A DNA stretch of 64,000 nucleotides. It comes from Clavibacter sp. VKM Ac-2873. GTDB taxonomy: Bacteria > Actinomycetota > Actinomycetes > Actinomycetales > Microbacteriaceae. The translations under genes and the position numbers were made by a program. The notes beneath the pieces are model-generated. The model was not told where the DNA came from. It was given only the letters and a program-made list of their open reading frames with translations, and searched no databases. The DNA lies in NCBI RefSeq assembly GCF_015351075.1, contig NZ_JADKRS010000005.1, positions 65,577 to 129,576 of the forward strand, in the 5' to 3' direction. Positions 10,947 to 21,885 of this stretch are shown here, one piece after another. Numbering within the stretch: position 1 is the first letter of the stretch; the number at the start of each line of letters is the position of its first letter.

Positions 10947-11344
10947 TCCGCGGTGCGGAACGACATGGAGACCGAGTTCATGCAGAACCGGTCGCCGGTG
11001 GGCGTCTGCGGCGCGTCGTCGAAGACGTGCCCGAGGTGGGATCCGCAGCGGGCGCAGACGACCTCGACGCGCTTCATGCCGAGGCTCGTGTCGGTGTAGA
11101 GCTTGACGGCGTCGCTCTCCTTCGGCGCGTAGAAGCTCGGCCACCCGCAGTGGGAGTCGAACTTGGTGTCGCTCGTGAAGAGCTCGGCGCCGCAGGCCTT
11201 GCAGCCGTAGACGCCGGTGCGCTCCTCGTCCAGCAGCTCGCCGGTCCAGGGGCGCTCGGTGGCCTGCTGGCGCAGCACCGCGTACTCCTCCGGGGAGAGC
11301 TCCTGACGCCACTCGTCGTCGGTCTTCTCGATCTCGTAGGCCAT
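10943..11344 (-). CDS. msrB: Peptide-methionine (R)-S-oxide reductase MsrB
   Basis: A 133-residue MsrB, the usual length. Zinc ligands are C48, C51, C97 and C100; the catalytic Cys is C121 in DRFCMNSVSM, and C66 in SHCGWPSFY may be the resolving Cys. It repairs methionine-R-sulfoxide in proteins using thioredoxin. An AAAGGA ribosome site precedes the ATG, and a TAGGAT -10 box lies in the leader. It is followed by the coupled nitroreductase. Confidence 0.96.
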   Translation of the reverse strand: MAYEIEKTDDEWRQELSPEEYAVLRQQATERPWTGELLDEERTGVYGCKACGAELFTSDTKFDSHCGWPSFYAPKESDAVKLYTDTSLGMKRVEVVCARCGSHLGHVFDDAPQTPTGDRFCMNSVSMSFRTAE

Positions 11345-11580
11345 GTGCGGGTCCTTTCTCGCTGGTCGATCCTAGGGGCGGCGTCCCAGCGCGCCTCCAT
11401 GGTCAACCGCCGCGGGGCCCCGTCGATTCCTGCATGCGGGGGATGATCCGCCCCGGGGCGCGGGCGGATGCGCGCCCGGGGCGCGCCGCGGGCGGCGGCG
11501 CGCGGACACCCCGGGGACCTGCGCGGGGCGCTCAGCGAGCCGCACCTAGTATGTGGTGGATGTCGGGGAAGGAGCACGCC

Positions 11581-11910
11581 GTGGACCAGCGCGAGACCCG
11601 CTCCGCGACCGCTTCGGCGGCCGGGCCGCATCCCGTCGCCGAGCTCGATCCGCGCGACCGCGAGGTCCTCGACTTCGAACGCGACTGGACGCGTCACGCC
11701 GGGGCGAAGGAGGAGGCGATCCGCCAGACCTTCGGCCTCTCCGCCACCCGCTACTACCAGCTGCTCGGGTCGCTCATCGAGACGCGCCAGGCCCTCGCCT
11801 ACGATCCCCTCCTCGTCGGGCGCCTCCTGCGCCTCCGAGAGACGCGCGCCGCGGCACGAGCGGCCCGCGCCCTGCCCACCGGTCTCCCGCACCGACCGAC
11901 CGCACGCTGA
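11581..11910 (+). CDS. DUF3263 domain protein (small actinobacterial HTH-like protein)
   Basis: A 109-residue protein with the core VLDFERDW..H.GAKEEAIR followed by LSATRYYQLLGSLI, the DUF3263 pattern, which resembles a helix-turn-helix. The GTG at 11581 is chosen because AAGGAG lies 6 nt upstream. In-frame ATGs at 11551 and 11560 also exist, and a TAGTAT -10 box (11547-11552) would place transcription start near 11560. Function is unknown. It precedes a LytR_C gene, an arrangement common in the phylum. Confidence 0.75.
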   Translation: MDQRETRSATASAAGPHPVAELDPRDREVLDFERDWTRHAGAKEEAIRQTFGLSATRYYQLLGSLIETRQALAYDPLLVGRLLRLRETRAAARAARALPTGLPHRPTAR

Positions 11911-11943
11911 CCCCGCGCCCCACCGAGGAGACACGAGACCCGC

Positions 11944-12516
11944 ATGCCCTCCCACGCTCCCGACCGCTTCGACGAGGTCCCCGGCGACCTGAGTCGTGTG
12001 GGCGCGCACCGCGCCCCCCGTCCCCGCCACCACCGCTTCCGCGCGTTCGCCTGGGCGGCGCTCGCGACCGGCCTCCTCGTGGGCCTCGGCGTCGTGGGGC
12101 TCTTCGTCATCGACGACCGGGTCTCGTTCACCGACATCACCCCGAGCGGTGGCGCCTCGGAGGAGGCGGCGCCGACGGATGCGCCCACCGCGGCGCCCAC
12201 CGCCGTCCCCGGCATGATCGTCAGCGTCCTCAACGGCACGAAGACCTCGGGCCTCTCCGCGCGCGCGGCGACCACGCTGCAATCGGGCGGCTGGGCGATC
12301 GCGTCGCGTCTGAACGCCAGCTCCAACGACATCTCCACCACGACCGTCTACTACTACGACGAGGCGGACGAGGGCGCAGCCCGCGGCCTGGTGGCGGCGC
12401 TGGGCGTGGGTGACGTGGAGCAGTCCGACCAGTTCCGGCCGGCAGCGGGCACGCCGGCGGCGCAGGCGGCGAAGCTCACGGCCGTGCTCGGCGCGGACTA
12501 CGTCGCCAAGGGCTGA
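11944..12516 (+). CDS. Membrane protein with extracellular LytR C-terminal domain
   Basis: A 190-residue protein with a basic cytoplasmic N terminus, one TM helix (about 36-58), a Thr/Pro/Ala linker (about 70-90) and a LytR_C domain (about 92-190) beginning VSVLNGTKTSGLSARAA. LytR_C domains are often found with cell-wall polymer ligases of the LCP family, but no LCP catalytic domain is present here. It lies 33 nt after the DUF3263 gene and is probably cotranscribed with it. Confidence 0.8.
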   Translation: MPSHAPDRFDEVPGDLSRVGAHRAPRPRHHRFRAFAWAALATGLLVGLGVVGLFVIDDRVSFTDITPSGGASEEAAPTDAPTAAPTAVPGMIVSVLNGTKTSGLSARAATTLQSGGWAIASRLNASSNDISTTTVYYYDEADEGAARGLVAALGVGDVEQSDQFRPAAGTPAAQAAKLTAVLGADYVAKG

Positions 12517-12738
12517 GCGGTCCCCGCATCGGGCTGCCGGACCCTCTCCGTGGACTAACCCGGCGGGGCATCCACGGCTCTGTCTATCGTGCTGACTGGT
12601 CGCACGCCCGCCGCGTACCAGGTGCTGCGCGCCGTACGTCCCGAGGGCGTGGCGCGGGGTCGATGCAGGGTCCCGCGGCCGACCCGGGGGTGGCGGCACC
12701 GCGCTCCCGACAGCTCGCATTCGCACATGGAGAAGCAC

Positions 12739-12957
12739 ATGGCCAACGGCACCGTGAAGTGGTTCAACGGGGAGAAGGGGTTCGGGTTCATCACCGTGGA
12801 CGCCGTCGAGGGCGGTCCTGCCCAGCAGGACGTCTTCGTCCACTACTCGGCGATCGAGATGTCCGGCTACAAGGTCCTGGAGGAGGGGCAGCGCGTCGCC
12901 TTCGAGATCGGCCAGGGGTCCAAGGGCCTGCAGGCGGAGAACGTCACGCTGGCCTAG
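12739..12957 (+). CDS. Cold shock protein, CspA family
   Basis: A 72-residue single cold shock domain with RNP1 KGFGFI and RNP2 DVFVHY. It binds single-stranded nucleic acid and acts as an RNA chaperone. The ATG at 12739 has GGAGAAG just upstream. The region 12517-12738 is a long untranslated leader that is open in this frame but does not resemble the family, as expected for cold-shock mRNAs. It lies 193 nt before groEL. Confidence 0.95.
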   Translation: MANGTVKWFNGEKGFGFITVDAVEGGPAQQDVFVHYSAIEMSGYKVLEEGQRVAFEIGQGSKGLQAENVTLA

Positions 12958-13036
12958 GGGCAGCCCAGCACCACCACGACGCCGTCGCCCGTCCGGGCGG
13001 CGGCGTCGTCATGTCCGGACCTGCTCGCGCCTGTGA

Positions 13037-14770
<1,734 letters not shown>

Positions 14771-14777
14771 TCCGACC

Positions 14778-14803
14778 GGGCCGGAGCGGCAGCGCTCCGG
14801 CCC
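14778..14803 (+). terminator. groEL terminator
   Basis: An 11-bp perfect stem (14778-14788 with 14793-14803) with loop GCAG starts 8 nt after the groEL stop. Confidence 0.8.
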
Positions 14804-14815
14804 CCAGCACGATCA

Positions 14816-14863
14816 GCACGACGAAGCGGGCGGCTCCTCACGGGGCCGCCCGCTTCGTCGTGC
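14816..14863. terminator. Second, bidirectional terminator between groEL and the WXG100 gene
   Basis: A 19-bp perfect stem (14816-14834 with 14845-14863) with a 10-nt loop separates groEL from the convergent WXG100 gene. Two hairpins in a row fit a very highly transcribed gene. Confidence 0.8.
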
Positions 14864-14911
14864 ACGGGGCCTCCGGGGCCCCCGGGGCCGCCTCTCGGCC
14901 GCCGCGCCGCG

Positions 14912-15202
14912 CTAGTGGGCGAACATGCGCGCGTTGCCTTCCTCCACCTCCGCGTACTGGCGCGCTGCGGAGCTGAGCGCCTGGTTGATGCTCGCGAGCG
15001 CCTCCTCGACGCGCTGCTGCGTGCCCTTCCACTCGGCGACCACGCCCTGGAACGCCGTGGCCGCGCTGCCGGACCACGACCCCTGCAGGTCGGCGAGCTG
15101 ACCGTGCAGGCCCGCCACCTCCGCTTGGATGCGACCGATGCTGCCCTGGACGGCCGCGGTGGCCGACAGGACGGCCTCGCTGTCCACCTGGTACCTCGTC
15201 AT
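14912..15202 (-). CDS. WXG100 (ESAT-6-like) protein
   Basis: A 96-residue helical-hairpin protein with the central W-x-G turn (GSWSGSAATAFQGVV) and a matching C-terminal helix. Members are substrates or partners of type VII secretion, usually as dimers. No other ESX gene (EccC, EccD, partner WXG100) is visible in this window. It is encoded after the second histidine kinase on the same strand (46 nt gap), so it may share that mRNA. Confidence 0.88.
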   Translation of the reverse strand: MTRYQVDSEAVLSATAAVQGSIGRIQAEVAGLHGQLADLQGSWSGSAATAFQGVVAEWKGTQQRVEEALASINQALSSAARQYAEVEEGNARMFAH

Positions 15203-15248
15203 GCGTCTCCTCCTTCTCGTCGTGGGACGGGCGGAGGCTACGCGTCGT

Positions 15249-17024
15249 TCAGGACGCGGGGTCGGCGGGGACGCTGGCGGTGGGCGCCGTGGGGTTCTCG
15301 GAGCTGGGGAGGAGGGGCAGGATCACACGGAAGGTGGCGCCGCCGCCCTCGGTCTCGACGACGTCGACCCGGCCGCGGTGCGCGGCGACGATGGCGGACA
15401 CGATGGCCAGGCCGAGCCCGCTGCCGCCGGTCTCCCGGGTGCGTGACGTGTCCGCGCGCCAGAAGCGCTGGAAGATCTTCTCCCGGATCTGCGGGGGCAC
15501 GCCGTCCCCATGGTCGCGGACCTCGATGCGGGCCTCCCGTGCGGCCTCGTCGACGACGGTGGCGAGCTCGATCGGGCTGCCGGCGGGCGTGAAGCGGACC
15601 GCGTTGCCGATGAGGTTGGTCACCACCTGCCGGATCTTGTTCTCCTCCGCCTGGACCATGGCGAACCCCTCGGCGGGGATGCGGGCGTCGTCGTCACCGG
15701 GGCGGGCCGGCGCGAGGGCATCCGTGGCCGTCTCGCCGGGGCGACGCGAACGGCGCGAGCGGAACCGGGACAGGGTGGCGCCCGCGAAGGCGATGGGCCC
15801 CGTTGCGTCGTTGCCGGTGGCGGTCCCGGTGCCGCGCGGCGCGTCCGGCGAGAGCTCCTGGGTGGGCTCGAGGCCGTCGGCGTCGAGGACCGGGCCGACG
15901 GGGTTGACGAGCACCGGCGGCAGGGCGGTGACGGTCCGTGTCTGGGAGGAGGCCATGGCGTCGAGGGCGGCGTCGCGCGCGATGGGGTAGAGGTCGACGG
16001 GGGCGAGCTGCAGCGGCTTCGTCTCGTCCAGACGCGCGAGCTCGAGGAGGTCCTCGACGAGCCCGCCCATGCGGATGGCCTCCTTCTCGATGCGCTCCAT
16101 GGCCTGCGAGACCTCCTCGGGCGTCTGCAGCGCGCCCATCCGGTACAGCTCGGCGTAGCCGCGCACCGAGACCAGCGGCGTGCGGAGCTCATGGCTGGCG
16201 TCGCCGACGAAGCGCCGCATCTGGTCGATGGTCTTCGCGCGGTCGGCGAACGCGCGGTCGATCCGGCTGAGCATCATGTTGAGGGAGCGGTTGAGGCGCC
16301 CGACCTCGGTGTTCGGCGTGGCGCCGCCGAGGCGCTGGCTGAAGTCGCCGCCGGCGATGGCGGCCGCGGTGCGCTCGACCTCGCGCAGCGGACCGAACGT
16401 GCTGGTCACGAGCATGCGGGTGACCGCGGCGCCGAGCACGACGACGGCGAGGCCGAAGCTGGCGAAGATCACGATGTACGTGGCGACGAGGTCGTCCACC
16501 TGCTCGAGCGGGCGGGCGACGACGAGCGTCGAGTACTCCATCGCGTCCGGCGAGGCGTTCTGCGAGACCCGGACTATGCCGTGCCACGCCTTCTTGCCGG
16601 AGTTGTCCGAGAAGACGACGATCTCGTTGTTGATCTGGGAGGCCCGAGCCAGGTCGAGCCCGAACACGCGGGGATGCTCGGCGGAGTCGCCCGACCAGTT
16701 GTCGGCGAGGACGTCGCCCTGGGCGTCGAGGAGCACCACGAACCAGGCCGGATCGGCGGTGGCCACGTCGTCCTGGGTGAACGTGTCCGGCATGGTCGCG
16801 TCCGTGTTGAGGACCTTCGGGAGCTGCGTGATCGTCACCCGGAGCTGGGCGTCGAGCTGGCTCACCATCTGCTGCCGCAGCAGGTACATGGTGCCCGCGC
16901 CGGAGACGAGGAGCCCGAGCAGGAGGAGGAGGACCGTGACGCCCGTGATCTTGGTGCGGAGGGAGACGTTGTTCCACTTCGCCGCGACGTAGTCGTGCAC
17001 TGGCCGCACCTCGTGTTCCCTCAT
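15249..17024 (-). CDS. Sensor histidine kinase of second two-component system
   Basis: A 591-residue kinase. TM1 (about 25-50) and TM2 (about 190-212) flank an extracellular sensor. A HAMP segment follows, then the H box ASHELRTPLVSVRGY, N box NLIGNAVRFTP, G1 DHGDGVPP, F box IFQRFWRAD and G2 GGSGLGLAIV. It partners with the regulator encoded just upstream (107 nt gap). Odd feature: about 80 low-complexity residues (Gly, Pro, Thr, Arg-rich) are inserted in the catalytic domain between the first strands and the N box. The signal sensed is unknown. Confidence 0.92.
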   Translation of the reverse strand: MREHEVRPVHDYVAAKWNNVSLRTKITGVTVLLLLLGLLVSGAGTMYLLRQQMVSQLDAQLRVTITQLPKVLNTDATMPDTFTQDDVATADPAWFVVLLDAQGDVLADNWSGDSAEHPRVFGLDLARASQINNEIVVFSDNSGKKAWHGIVRVSQNASPDAMEYSTLVVARPLEQVDDLVATYIVIFASFGLAVVVLGAAVTRMLVTSTFGPLREVERTAAAIAGGDFSQRLGGATPNTEVGRLNRSLNMMLSRIDRAFADRAKTIDQMRRFVGDASHELRTPLVSVRGYAELYRMGALQTPEEVSQAMERIEKEAIRMGGLVEDLLELARLDETKPLQLAPVDLYPIARDAALDAMASSQTRTVTALPPVLVNPVGPVLDADGLEPTQELSPDAPRGTGTATGNDATGPIAFAGATLSRFRSRRSRRPGETATDALAPARPGDDDARIPAEGFAMVQAEENKIRQVVTNLIGNAVRFTPAGSPIELATVVDEAAREARIEVRDHGDGVPPQIREKIFQRFWRADTSRTRETGGSGLGLAIVSAIVAAHRGRVDVVETEGGGATFRVILPLLPSSENPTAPTASVPADPAS

Positions 17025-17065
17025 GGTGACCGTGTCGTCATGAGGATATGCGACGCCGGATGTGC

Positions 17066-17099
17066 GATCGGCCGGGCGCCCGCGGGCACCCGGCCGATC
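17066..17099 (-). terminator. Hairpin between response regulator and kinase genes
   Basis: An 11-bp stem (17066-17076 with 17089-17099) with a self-complementary loop lies between the regulator stop and the kinase start. It may reduce kinase transcription relative to the regulator (inference). Confidence 0.5.
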
Positions 17100-17130
17100 T
17101 GGTGATGCGGGTCGCCCACGCGACCGCCGT

Positions 17131-17823
17131 TCAGGACTTGGCGGCCTTCAGCATGTAACCGAAGCCGCGCTTGGTCTGGATGACCGGCTCCGAGGAGTGC
17201 TGGTCGAGCTTGCGACGCAGGTAGGAGATGTACGACTCCACGATCCCCGCGTCGCCGTTGAAGTCGTACTCCCACACGTGGTCGAGGATCTGGGCCTTCG
17301 ACAGGACGCGGTTGGGGTTGAGCATCAGGTAGCGCAGCAGCTTGAACTCGGTGGGGCTGAGCTCGATGGGCTCCTCGCCCACGAGGACCTCGTGCGTGTC
17401 CTGATCCATCGTGAGCTCGCCGGCGCGGATGATCGCGTCCTCGTCGGCGTGCATCGTGCGGCGGAGGATCGCCTTGATGCGCGCGACGATCTCGTCGAGG
17501 CTGAACGGCTTGGTGACGTAGTCGTCGCCGCCGACGGTGAGGCCCGTGATCTTGTCCTCGGTGTCGTCCTTCGCCGTGAGGAAGAGGATGGGCGCCGTGT
17601 ACCCGGCGGCGCGGAGGCGCTTGGTGACGCCGAAGCCGTTCATGTCCGGCAGCATCACGTCGAGGATGATCAGGTCGGGCTCCTCCTCGAGGACGGCCGA
17701 GATGGCCTGGGCGCCGTTGCCGACGGCGCGGACCGCGAACCCGGCGAACCGGAGGCTCGTGGTCAGCAGGTCACGGATGTTGGGTTCGTCATCGACGATA
17801 AGGATCTTCGGGCCATCGCTCAT
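17131..17823 (-). CDS. Response regulator, OmpR/PhoB family
   Basis: A 230-residue regulator. The receiver has D11/D12, phospho-acceptor D55 in LIILDVMLP and Lys in VTKPFS. The C-terminal winged helix ends TKRGFGYMLK. It resembles the TcrX/TrcR/MtrA-like group, but the target genes cannot be told from sequence. It is followed by its kinase. Confidence 0.92.
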   Translation of the reverse strand: MSDGPKILIVDDEPNIRDLLTTSLRFAGFAVRAVGNGAQAISAVLEEEPDLIILDVMLPDMNGFGVTKRLRAAGYTAPILFLTAKDDTEDKITGLTVGGDDYVTKPFSLDEIVARIKAILRRTMHADEDAIIRAGELTMDQDTHEVLVGEEPIELSPTEFKLLRYLMLNPNRVLSKAQILDHVWEYDFNGDAGIVESYISYLRRKLDQHSSEPVIQTKRGFGYMLKAAKS

Positions 17824-17900
17824 GGGATGAAGTATCTGCGCGCTCGCTGGGAGCTACCTGGACGAGCGGAGGCGGCCGTGGAGAGCGTCGGCCGGGAGGA

Positions 17901-19541
17901 TCAGGCGGCGATGCCGGAGGCGTCGAGGATCGTGTAGCTGTAGCCCTGCTCCGCGAGGAAGCGCTGGCGGTTCTGGGCGAAGTCCTGGTCGACGGTGTCG
18001 CGGGAGACGAGCGTGTAGAAGCTCGCGGAGAGGCCCGACGCCTCGGGGCGGAGCAGGCGGCCGAGGCGCTGGGCCTCCTCCTGGCGGGATCCGAACGAGC
18101 CGGACACCTGGATCGCGACGGTGGCGTCCGGCAGGTCCACCGAGAAGTTGGCGACCTTGCTCACGACCAGGACGCGCTCCGTGCCGTCGCGGAACGCCTG
18201 GTAGAGCCGCTCCCGCTCGGCGACGGGCGTCGCGCCCGTGAGCTTCGGGGCGCCGAGCGCCTCCGCGAGCTCGTCGATCTGGTCCAGGTACTGGCCGATG
18301 ACGAGGATGCTCTCGCCGCGATGCCGCTCGACCAGGGCGCGCGTCACGTCGAGCTTGGCCGGTGCGGTGGCGGCGAGGCGGTAGCGCTCGTCGTCCGCGG
18401 CGGCCGCGTAGACGAGGCGCTCGTCGTCGGGCAGGTCGATCCGCACCTCGAAGCACTCGGCGGGGGAGATGAAGCCCTGGGCCTCGATCTCCTTCCACGG
18501 CGCGTCGAAGCGCTTGGGACCGATGAGGCTGAAGACGTCGCCCTCGCGGCCGTCCTCCCGCACGAGCGTGGCCGTGAGGCCGAGGCGGCGGCGGGCCTGG
18601 AGGTCTGCGGTCAGCTTGAAGACGGGCGCGGGCAGGAGGTGCACCTCGTCGTAGACGACGAGGCCCCAGTCGAGCGCGTCGAGGAGGGCGAGGTGGGCGT
18701 ACTCGCCCTTCCTCTTGGCGGTGAGGATCTGGTACGTGGCGATGGTGACGGGCTTCACCTCGCGGGACTGGCCGGAGTACTCGCCGATCTCGTCCTCGGT
18801 GAGCGTGGTGCGCTTCAGCAGCTCCGAGCGCCACTGGCGCGCCGACACCGTGTTGGTGACGAGGATCAGCGTCGTCGTCTTCGCGCGGGCCATCGCGGCG
18901 GCGCCGACGAGCGTCTTGCCCGCGCCGCAGGGGAGGACGACCACGCCGGATCCGCCGTCGAGGAAGTGGTCGACCGCGTCCGTCTGGTACCCCCGCAAGG
19001 TCCAGCCGTCCTCCACGAGCGCCATGTCGTGGGGCGTCCCGGGCGTGTAGCCCGCGAGGTCCTCGGCGGGCCAGCCGATCTTCACGAGCTCCTGCTTGAG
19101 CTGGCCGCGCGCCCAGGCCTGCACGCGGTAGGTCGTCGCGTCGACGCGCTCGGTGAGCAGCGGCGCGATGCGGCGGGAGCTCGCGACCTCGGAGAGGACC
19201 GCGGACTCGGTGCTCGACACCTGCAGCTCGCCGTCGGCGTCACGCCCGATGACCAGCCGACCGTAGCGGCCCACGGTGTCGGTCACGTCGACCGTGACCG
19301 ACTGCGGCACGGGGAACCGGGAGTATCGCTCGAGGGTGGCGAGCATGTCCTCGGCCGTGTGCCCGGCGGCGCGGGCGTTCCAGAGGCCGAGCCGGGTGAT
19401 CCGGTACGTGTGGATGTGCTCGGGGGCGCGCTCCAGCTCGGCGAAGACCGCGAGGTCGTGGCGCGCGTCCTCCGCGTCCGGGTGGGCCACCTCGAGGAGG
19501 ACGGTGCGGTCGCTCTGGACGATGAGGGGGCCGTCGGGCAT
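17901..19541 (-). CDS. DNA repair helicase XPB (Rad25-like, SF2)
   Basis: A 546-residue SF2 helicase of the XPB type. It has an N-terminal damage-recognition-like domain, Walker A CGAGKTLVG, DEVH box VYDEVHLLP, motif III LGLTATLVRED and C-terminal motifs VSKVANFS and QRLGRLLRP. Mycobacterial XPB unwinds DNA 3' to 5'. The ATG at 19541 is preferred over the GTG at 19565 (which overlaps the upstream stop as GTGA) because homologues begin with M-x-DGPLIVQSD. It follows its usual partner gene. Confidence 0.93.
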   Translation of the reverse strand: MPDGPLIVQSDRTVLLEVAHPDAEDARHDLAVFAELERAPEHIHTYRITRLGLWNARAAGHTAEDMLATLERYSRFPVPQSVTVDVTDTVGRYGRLVIGRDADGELQVSSTESAVLSEVASSRRIAPLLTERVDATTYRVQAWARGQLKQELVKIGWPAEDLAGYTPGTPHDMALVEDGWTLRGYQTDAVDHFLDGGSGVVVLPCGAGKTLVGAAAMARAKTTTLILVTNTVSARQWRSELLKRTTLTEDEIGEYSGQSREVKPVTIATYQILTAKRKGEYAHLALLDALDWGLVVYDEVHLLPAPVFKLTADLQARRRLGLTATLVREDGREGDVFSLIGPKRFDAPWKEIEAQGFISPAECFEVRIDLPDDERLVYAAAADDERYRLAATAPAKLDVTRALVERHRGESILVIGQYLDQIDELAEALGAPKLTGATPVAERERLYQAFRDGTERVLVVSKVANFSVDLPDATVAIQVSGSFGSRQEEAQRLGRLLRPEASGLSASFYTLVSRDTVDQDFAQNRQRFLAEQGYSYTILDASGIAA

Positions 19542-19561
19542 GCCCGCCAGCCTAGGCGCGC

Positions 19562-21448
19562 TCACGCGGTCGCCGGCCCGGGGGAGATCGCCACGATGCT
19601 CGACAGCGGCAGGGTGCGCTCGACGTCGGCGACGCGGTCGCGGGCGCGCAGCCGACCGCCGGCCACGCTGGAGGGCTCGAGCACGTGATCCACCTCGCGC
19701 CCGTCCGGCATGCGCACGCGCACGCGCAGGGCGGCCTTGGCGCGGATCGCCACCTCGAGCTGGCGCGCCGTCCAGGCGGCGCCGTCGTCATGGCCGTCGG
19801 CGGCGCGGACGCGGGCCACCAGGGCGTCCACGGCGTCGGGCTCGGGATCCGCGGCGGACGGGATCGGCGGCGCGGCCCGCGGCGCGAGCGCCACGCGGCG
19901 GCCCTCGGCGTCCTCGCGGACGGGGGCGAGCCGTGCGGCCGCGAGCGCGCGCTCGACGGCCTCGGGCGACGCGGCGGACGTGAGCACCGCGCCCGACGCG
20001 CGCACCAGCCGCAGCGGCGCCAGGTCCCGGTCGACGAGGAGGGTGGCGAGCAGCGATCCGTCCTCGGACACGACCGCCGTCCGGGCGTCCGTGACCGCGT
20101 CGGAGGGCGACGCCGGCCGGATGCGGAGGCGCCCGAACCGGGCGGCGGCCTCGTCGATGAGGTAGTCGAGGGGCTGGGGGACGCCGGTCAGCGAGACGTC
20201 CGTCAAGAAGGTGCGGATGGCGTCCACCGTCGCGCCGGAGGCGAGGGCGCGCGTGATGGATGCGGCGGAGATCCGGTAGGTCGCGGCGAGGCCTCGGCCC
20301 TCCGCGACGGCGATCTCGAGCAGGCGCGACTCGACGCCGGGATCGAGCGGCCCGGGGGAGACGACGGTGAGGTCGTGCTGCAGGTAGACCCGGTCGACCT
20401 CGGCGGGCAGGTGCGGCGCCAGCGCGTCGGCCGCGGCTCCGGATCCCGTCGTGAGGAGGGCGCGGCCCGCGGAGCTCGGGACGTCGCCCGTCGTGATCCC
20501 GAGGAGGCCGGCGTCGCGGGTGAAGGCGGTGATGCGCTCGCCGATCCAGGCGGATCCCCCGGGGAAGCGCCAGAGGACGCTGTCCACGAGCCCCGCTCCC
20601 CACGACGCGTCGGCGCGCTCGGCGAGGATGCCGCGGGTCGCGGGCGCCAGCGCGTCCAGCCAGGCCGCGGCGAGGGCCTCCCAGCGCTCGGCGGTCGGAT
20701 GCGCGGACCACGCGGCCGCCGTCGCGGACGTGGACCAGGTGCGGCCGGACCGCGCCACGAGCGCCGCGCGGGCGGCGAGCGAGAGGTGGGCGGGGACGTC
20801 GTCGACGTCGGCGCCGAGCGCGGCCGCCAGCCGGCGCGCGTCGGGCAGGGACATGCCGCCCCGGCTCAGCTCGCGCGCCGGTTCACGGCCGAGCTCCTCG
20901 ACGAGGGCCGCGACGGCGACCACGGAACGGAAGGCGCTCTCGCCCGCGCGTCGATCGACCTCGTCCGGGTCGACCCGCGGGACGGCGGCAAGCGGCGCGG
21001 GAGGCGCGAGGCGGGCGAGCTCGTCGGCCCCCGGGAGGCCGGCCGCCGGCCAGGCGGCGAGCGCGGCCGCGACCTCCGGATGCGTCGTGATGCCCGCGTC
21101 GTCGACCACGGCCAGGAGCGTGTCCGCAGCGCGGTGGGCGGCGTCCGCCAGATCCGCCGGATCCCGCGGGTCCTCTCCCGAGCGCCGGGCCAGCGCGTCG
21201 CGGATCGCGTCCAGGGCGACGGGCCTCGCTGTCGCCCCTTCCTCGGCGGCGACGGCGAGGACGGCCAGCGCCGTGCGATCGAGCTGCTCCATGGCCCGCG
21301 CGACGGCGTCCGGGGTGAGGAGCGCGTCCGCGAGGTCGAAGAGGTCGGCGATGCGGGCGACGTCGACCCCCCGGTCGCGGACAAGGGCGGCGAGCGATGC
21401 GTCGTCGAGCGCGCGCAGGCGGGCCGCGAGCACGAGGGCGTCGGTCAT
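19562..21448 (-). CDS. Helicase-associated domain protein, XPB partner
   Basis: A 628-residue protein that begins MTDALVLAARLRALDDASL and carries an Ala/Arg-rich helical body. The middle part (VYLQHDLTVVSPGPLDP) matches the helicase-associated (Helicase_C_3) domain seen next to XPB in actinobacteria. No ATPase motifs are present. It probably works with XPB in repair, by analogy with the Bax1 pairing of archaea (inference). The stop overlaps a possible XPB GTG start. Confidence 0.82.
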   Translation of the reverse strand: MTDALVLAARLRALDDASLAALVRDRGVDVARIADLFDLADALLTPDAVARAMEQLDRTALAVLAVAAEEGATARPVALDAIRDALARRSGEDPRDPADLADAAHRAADTLLAVVDDAGITTHPEVAAALAAWPAAGLPGADELARLAPPAPLAAVPRVDPDEVDRRAGESAFRSVVAVAALVEELGREPARELSRGGMSLPDARRLAAALGADVDDVPAHLSLAARAALVARSGRTWSTSATAAAWSAHPTAERWEALAAAWLDALAPATRGILAERADASWGAGLVDSVLWRFPGGSAWIGERITAFTRDAGLLGITTGDVPSSAGRALLTTGSGAAADALAPHLPAEVDRVYLQHDLTVVSPGPLDPGVESRLLEIAVAEGRGLAATYRISAASITRALASGATVDAIRTFLTDVSLTGVPQPLDYLIDEAAARFGRLRIRPASPSDAVTDARTAVVSEDGSLLATLLVDRDLAPLRLVRASGAVLTSAASPEAVERALAAARLAPVREDAEGRRVALAPRAAPPIPSAADPEPDAVDALVARVRAADGHDDGAAWTARQLEVAIRAKAALRVRVRMPDGREVDHVLEPSSVAGGRLRARDRVADVERTLPLSSIVAISPGPATA

Positions 21449-21458
21449 GGTCGTCCCG

Positions 21459-21728
21459 CTAGCGGGACGTGCCGTCCATGCGACGTCGGCGCCGGACGCT
21501 GATGATCAGGATCGCGATGAAGAGGAGCGCGGCGATGGGGATGCCCACGGCCGGCAGCAGCAGGATGACCTGCCACATGGGGGTGCTGTACTGCGACGCG
21601 TCGACGGCGATGAGCGGCGCCAGCAGGATCGCGAGGATGCTCAGCACGGCGATCAGGAGGATGCCGGCGAGCATGTACGCGAGGATGCGCTCGGCCCGTC
21701 CCTCGCTCGGTGCGGTCTCGGATGCCAT
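21459..21728 (-). CDS. Small two-helix membrane protein
   Basis: An 89-residue protein with two hydrophobic helices (about 14-38 and 50-77) and a basic C-terminal tail RRRRRMDG. The ATG is 6 nt from a TAGTCT -10 box (complement 21735-21740), so the mRNA is leaderless. It precedes the XPB-partner gene by 10 nt and probably shares its transcript. Function is unknown. Confidence 0.72.
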   Translation of the reverse strand: MASETAPSEGRAERILAYMLAGILLIAVLSILAILLAPLIAVDASQYSTPMWQVILLLPAVGIPIAALLFIAILIISVRRRRRMDGTSR

Positions 21729-21885
21729 CCGCCCAGACTACGCCGTGGCACGCGCCCGGGCGCGTCTCGGGCGATCCGGAGCGGGCGGTCGCCGCCGGCC
21801 GGCACGGGCCGCGGCGGGGCTCGGCGAATAGACTGGACCGCCAATCAGCACATCGAGCCCCTCCGGGGCGAGGGAAGAGGAACGC

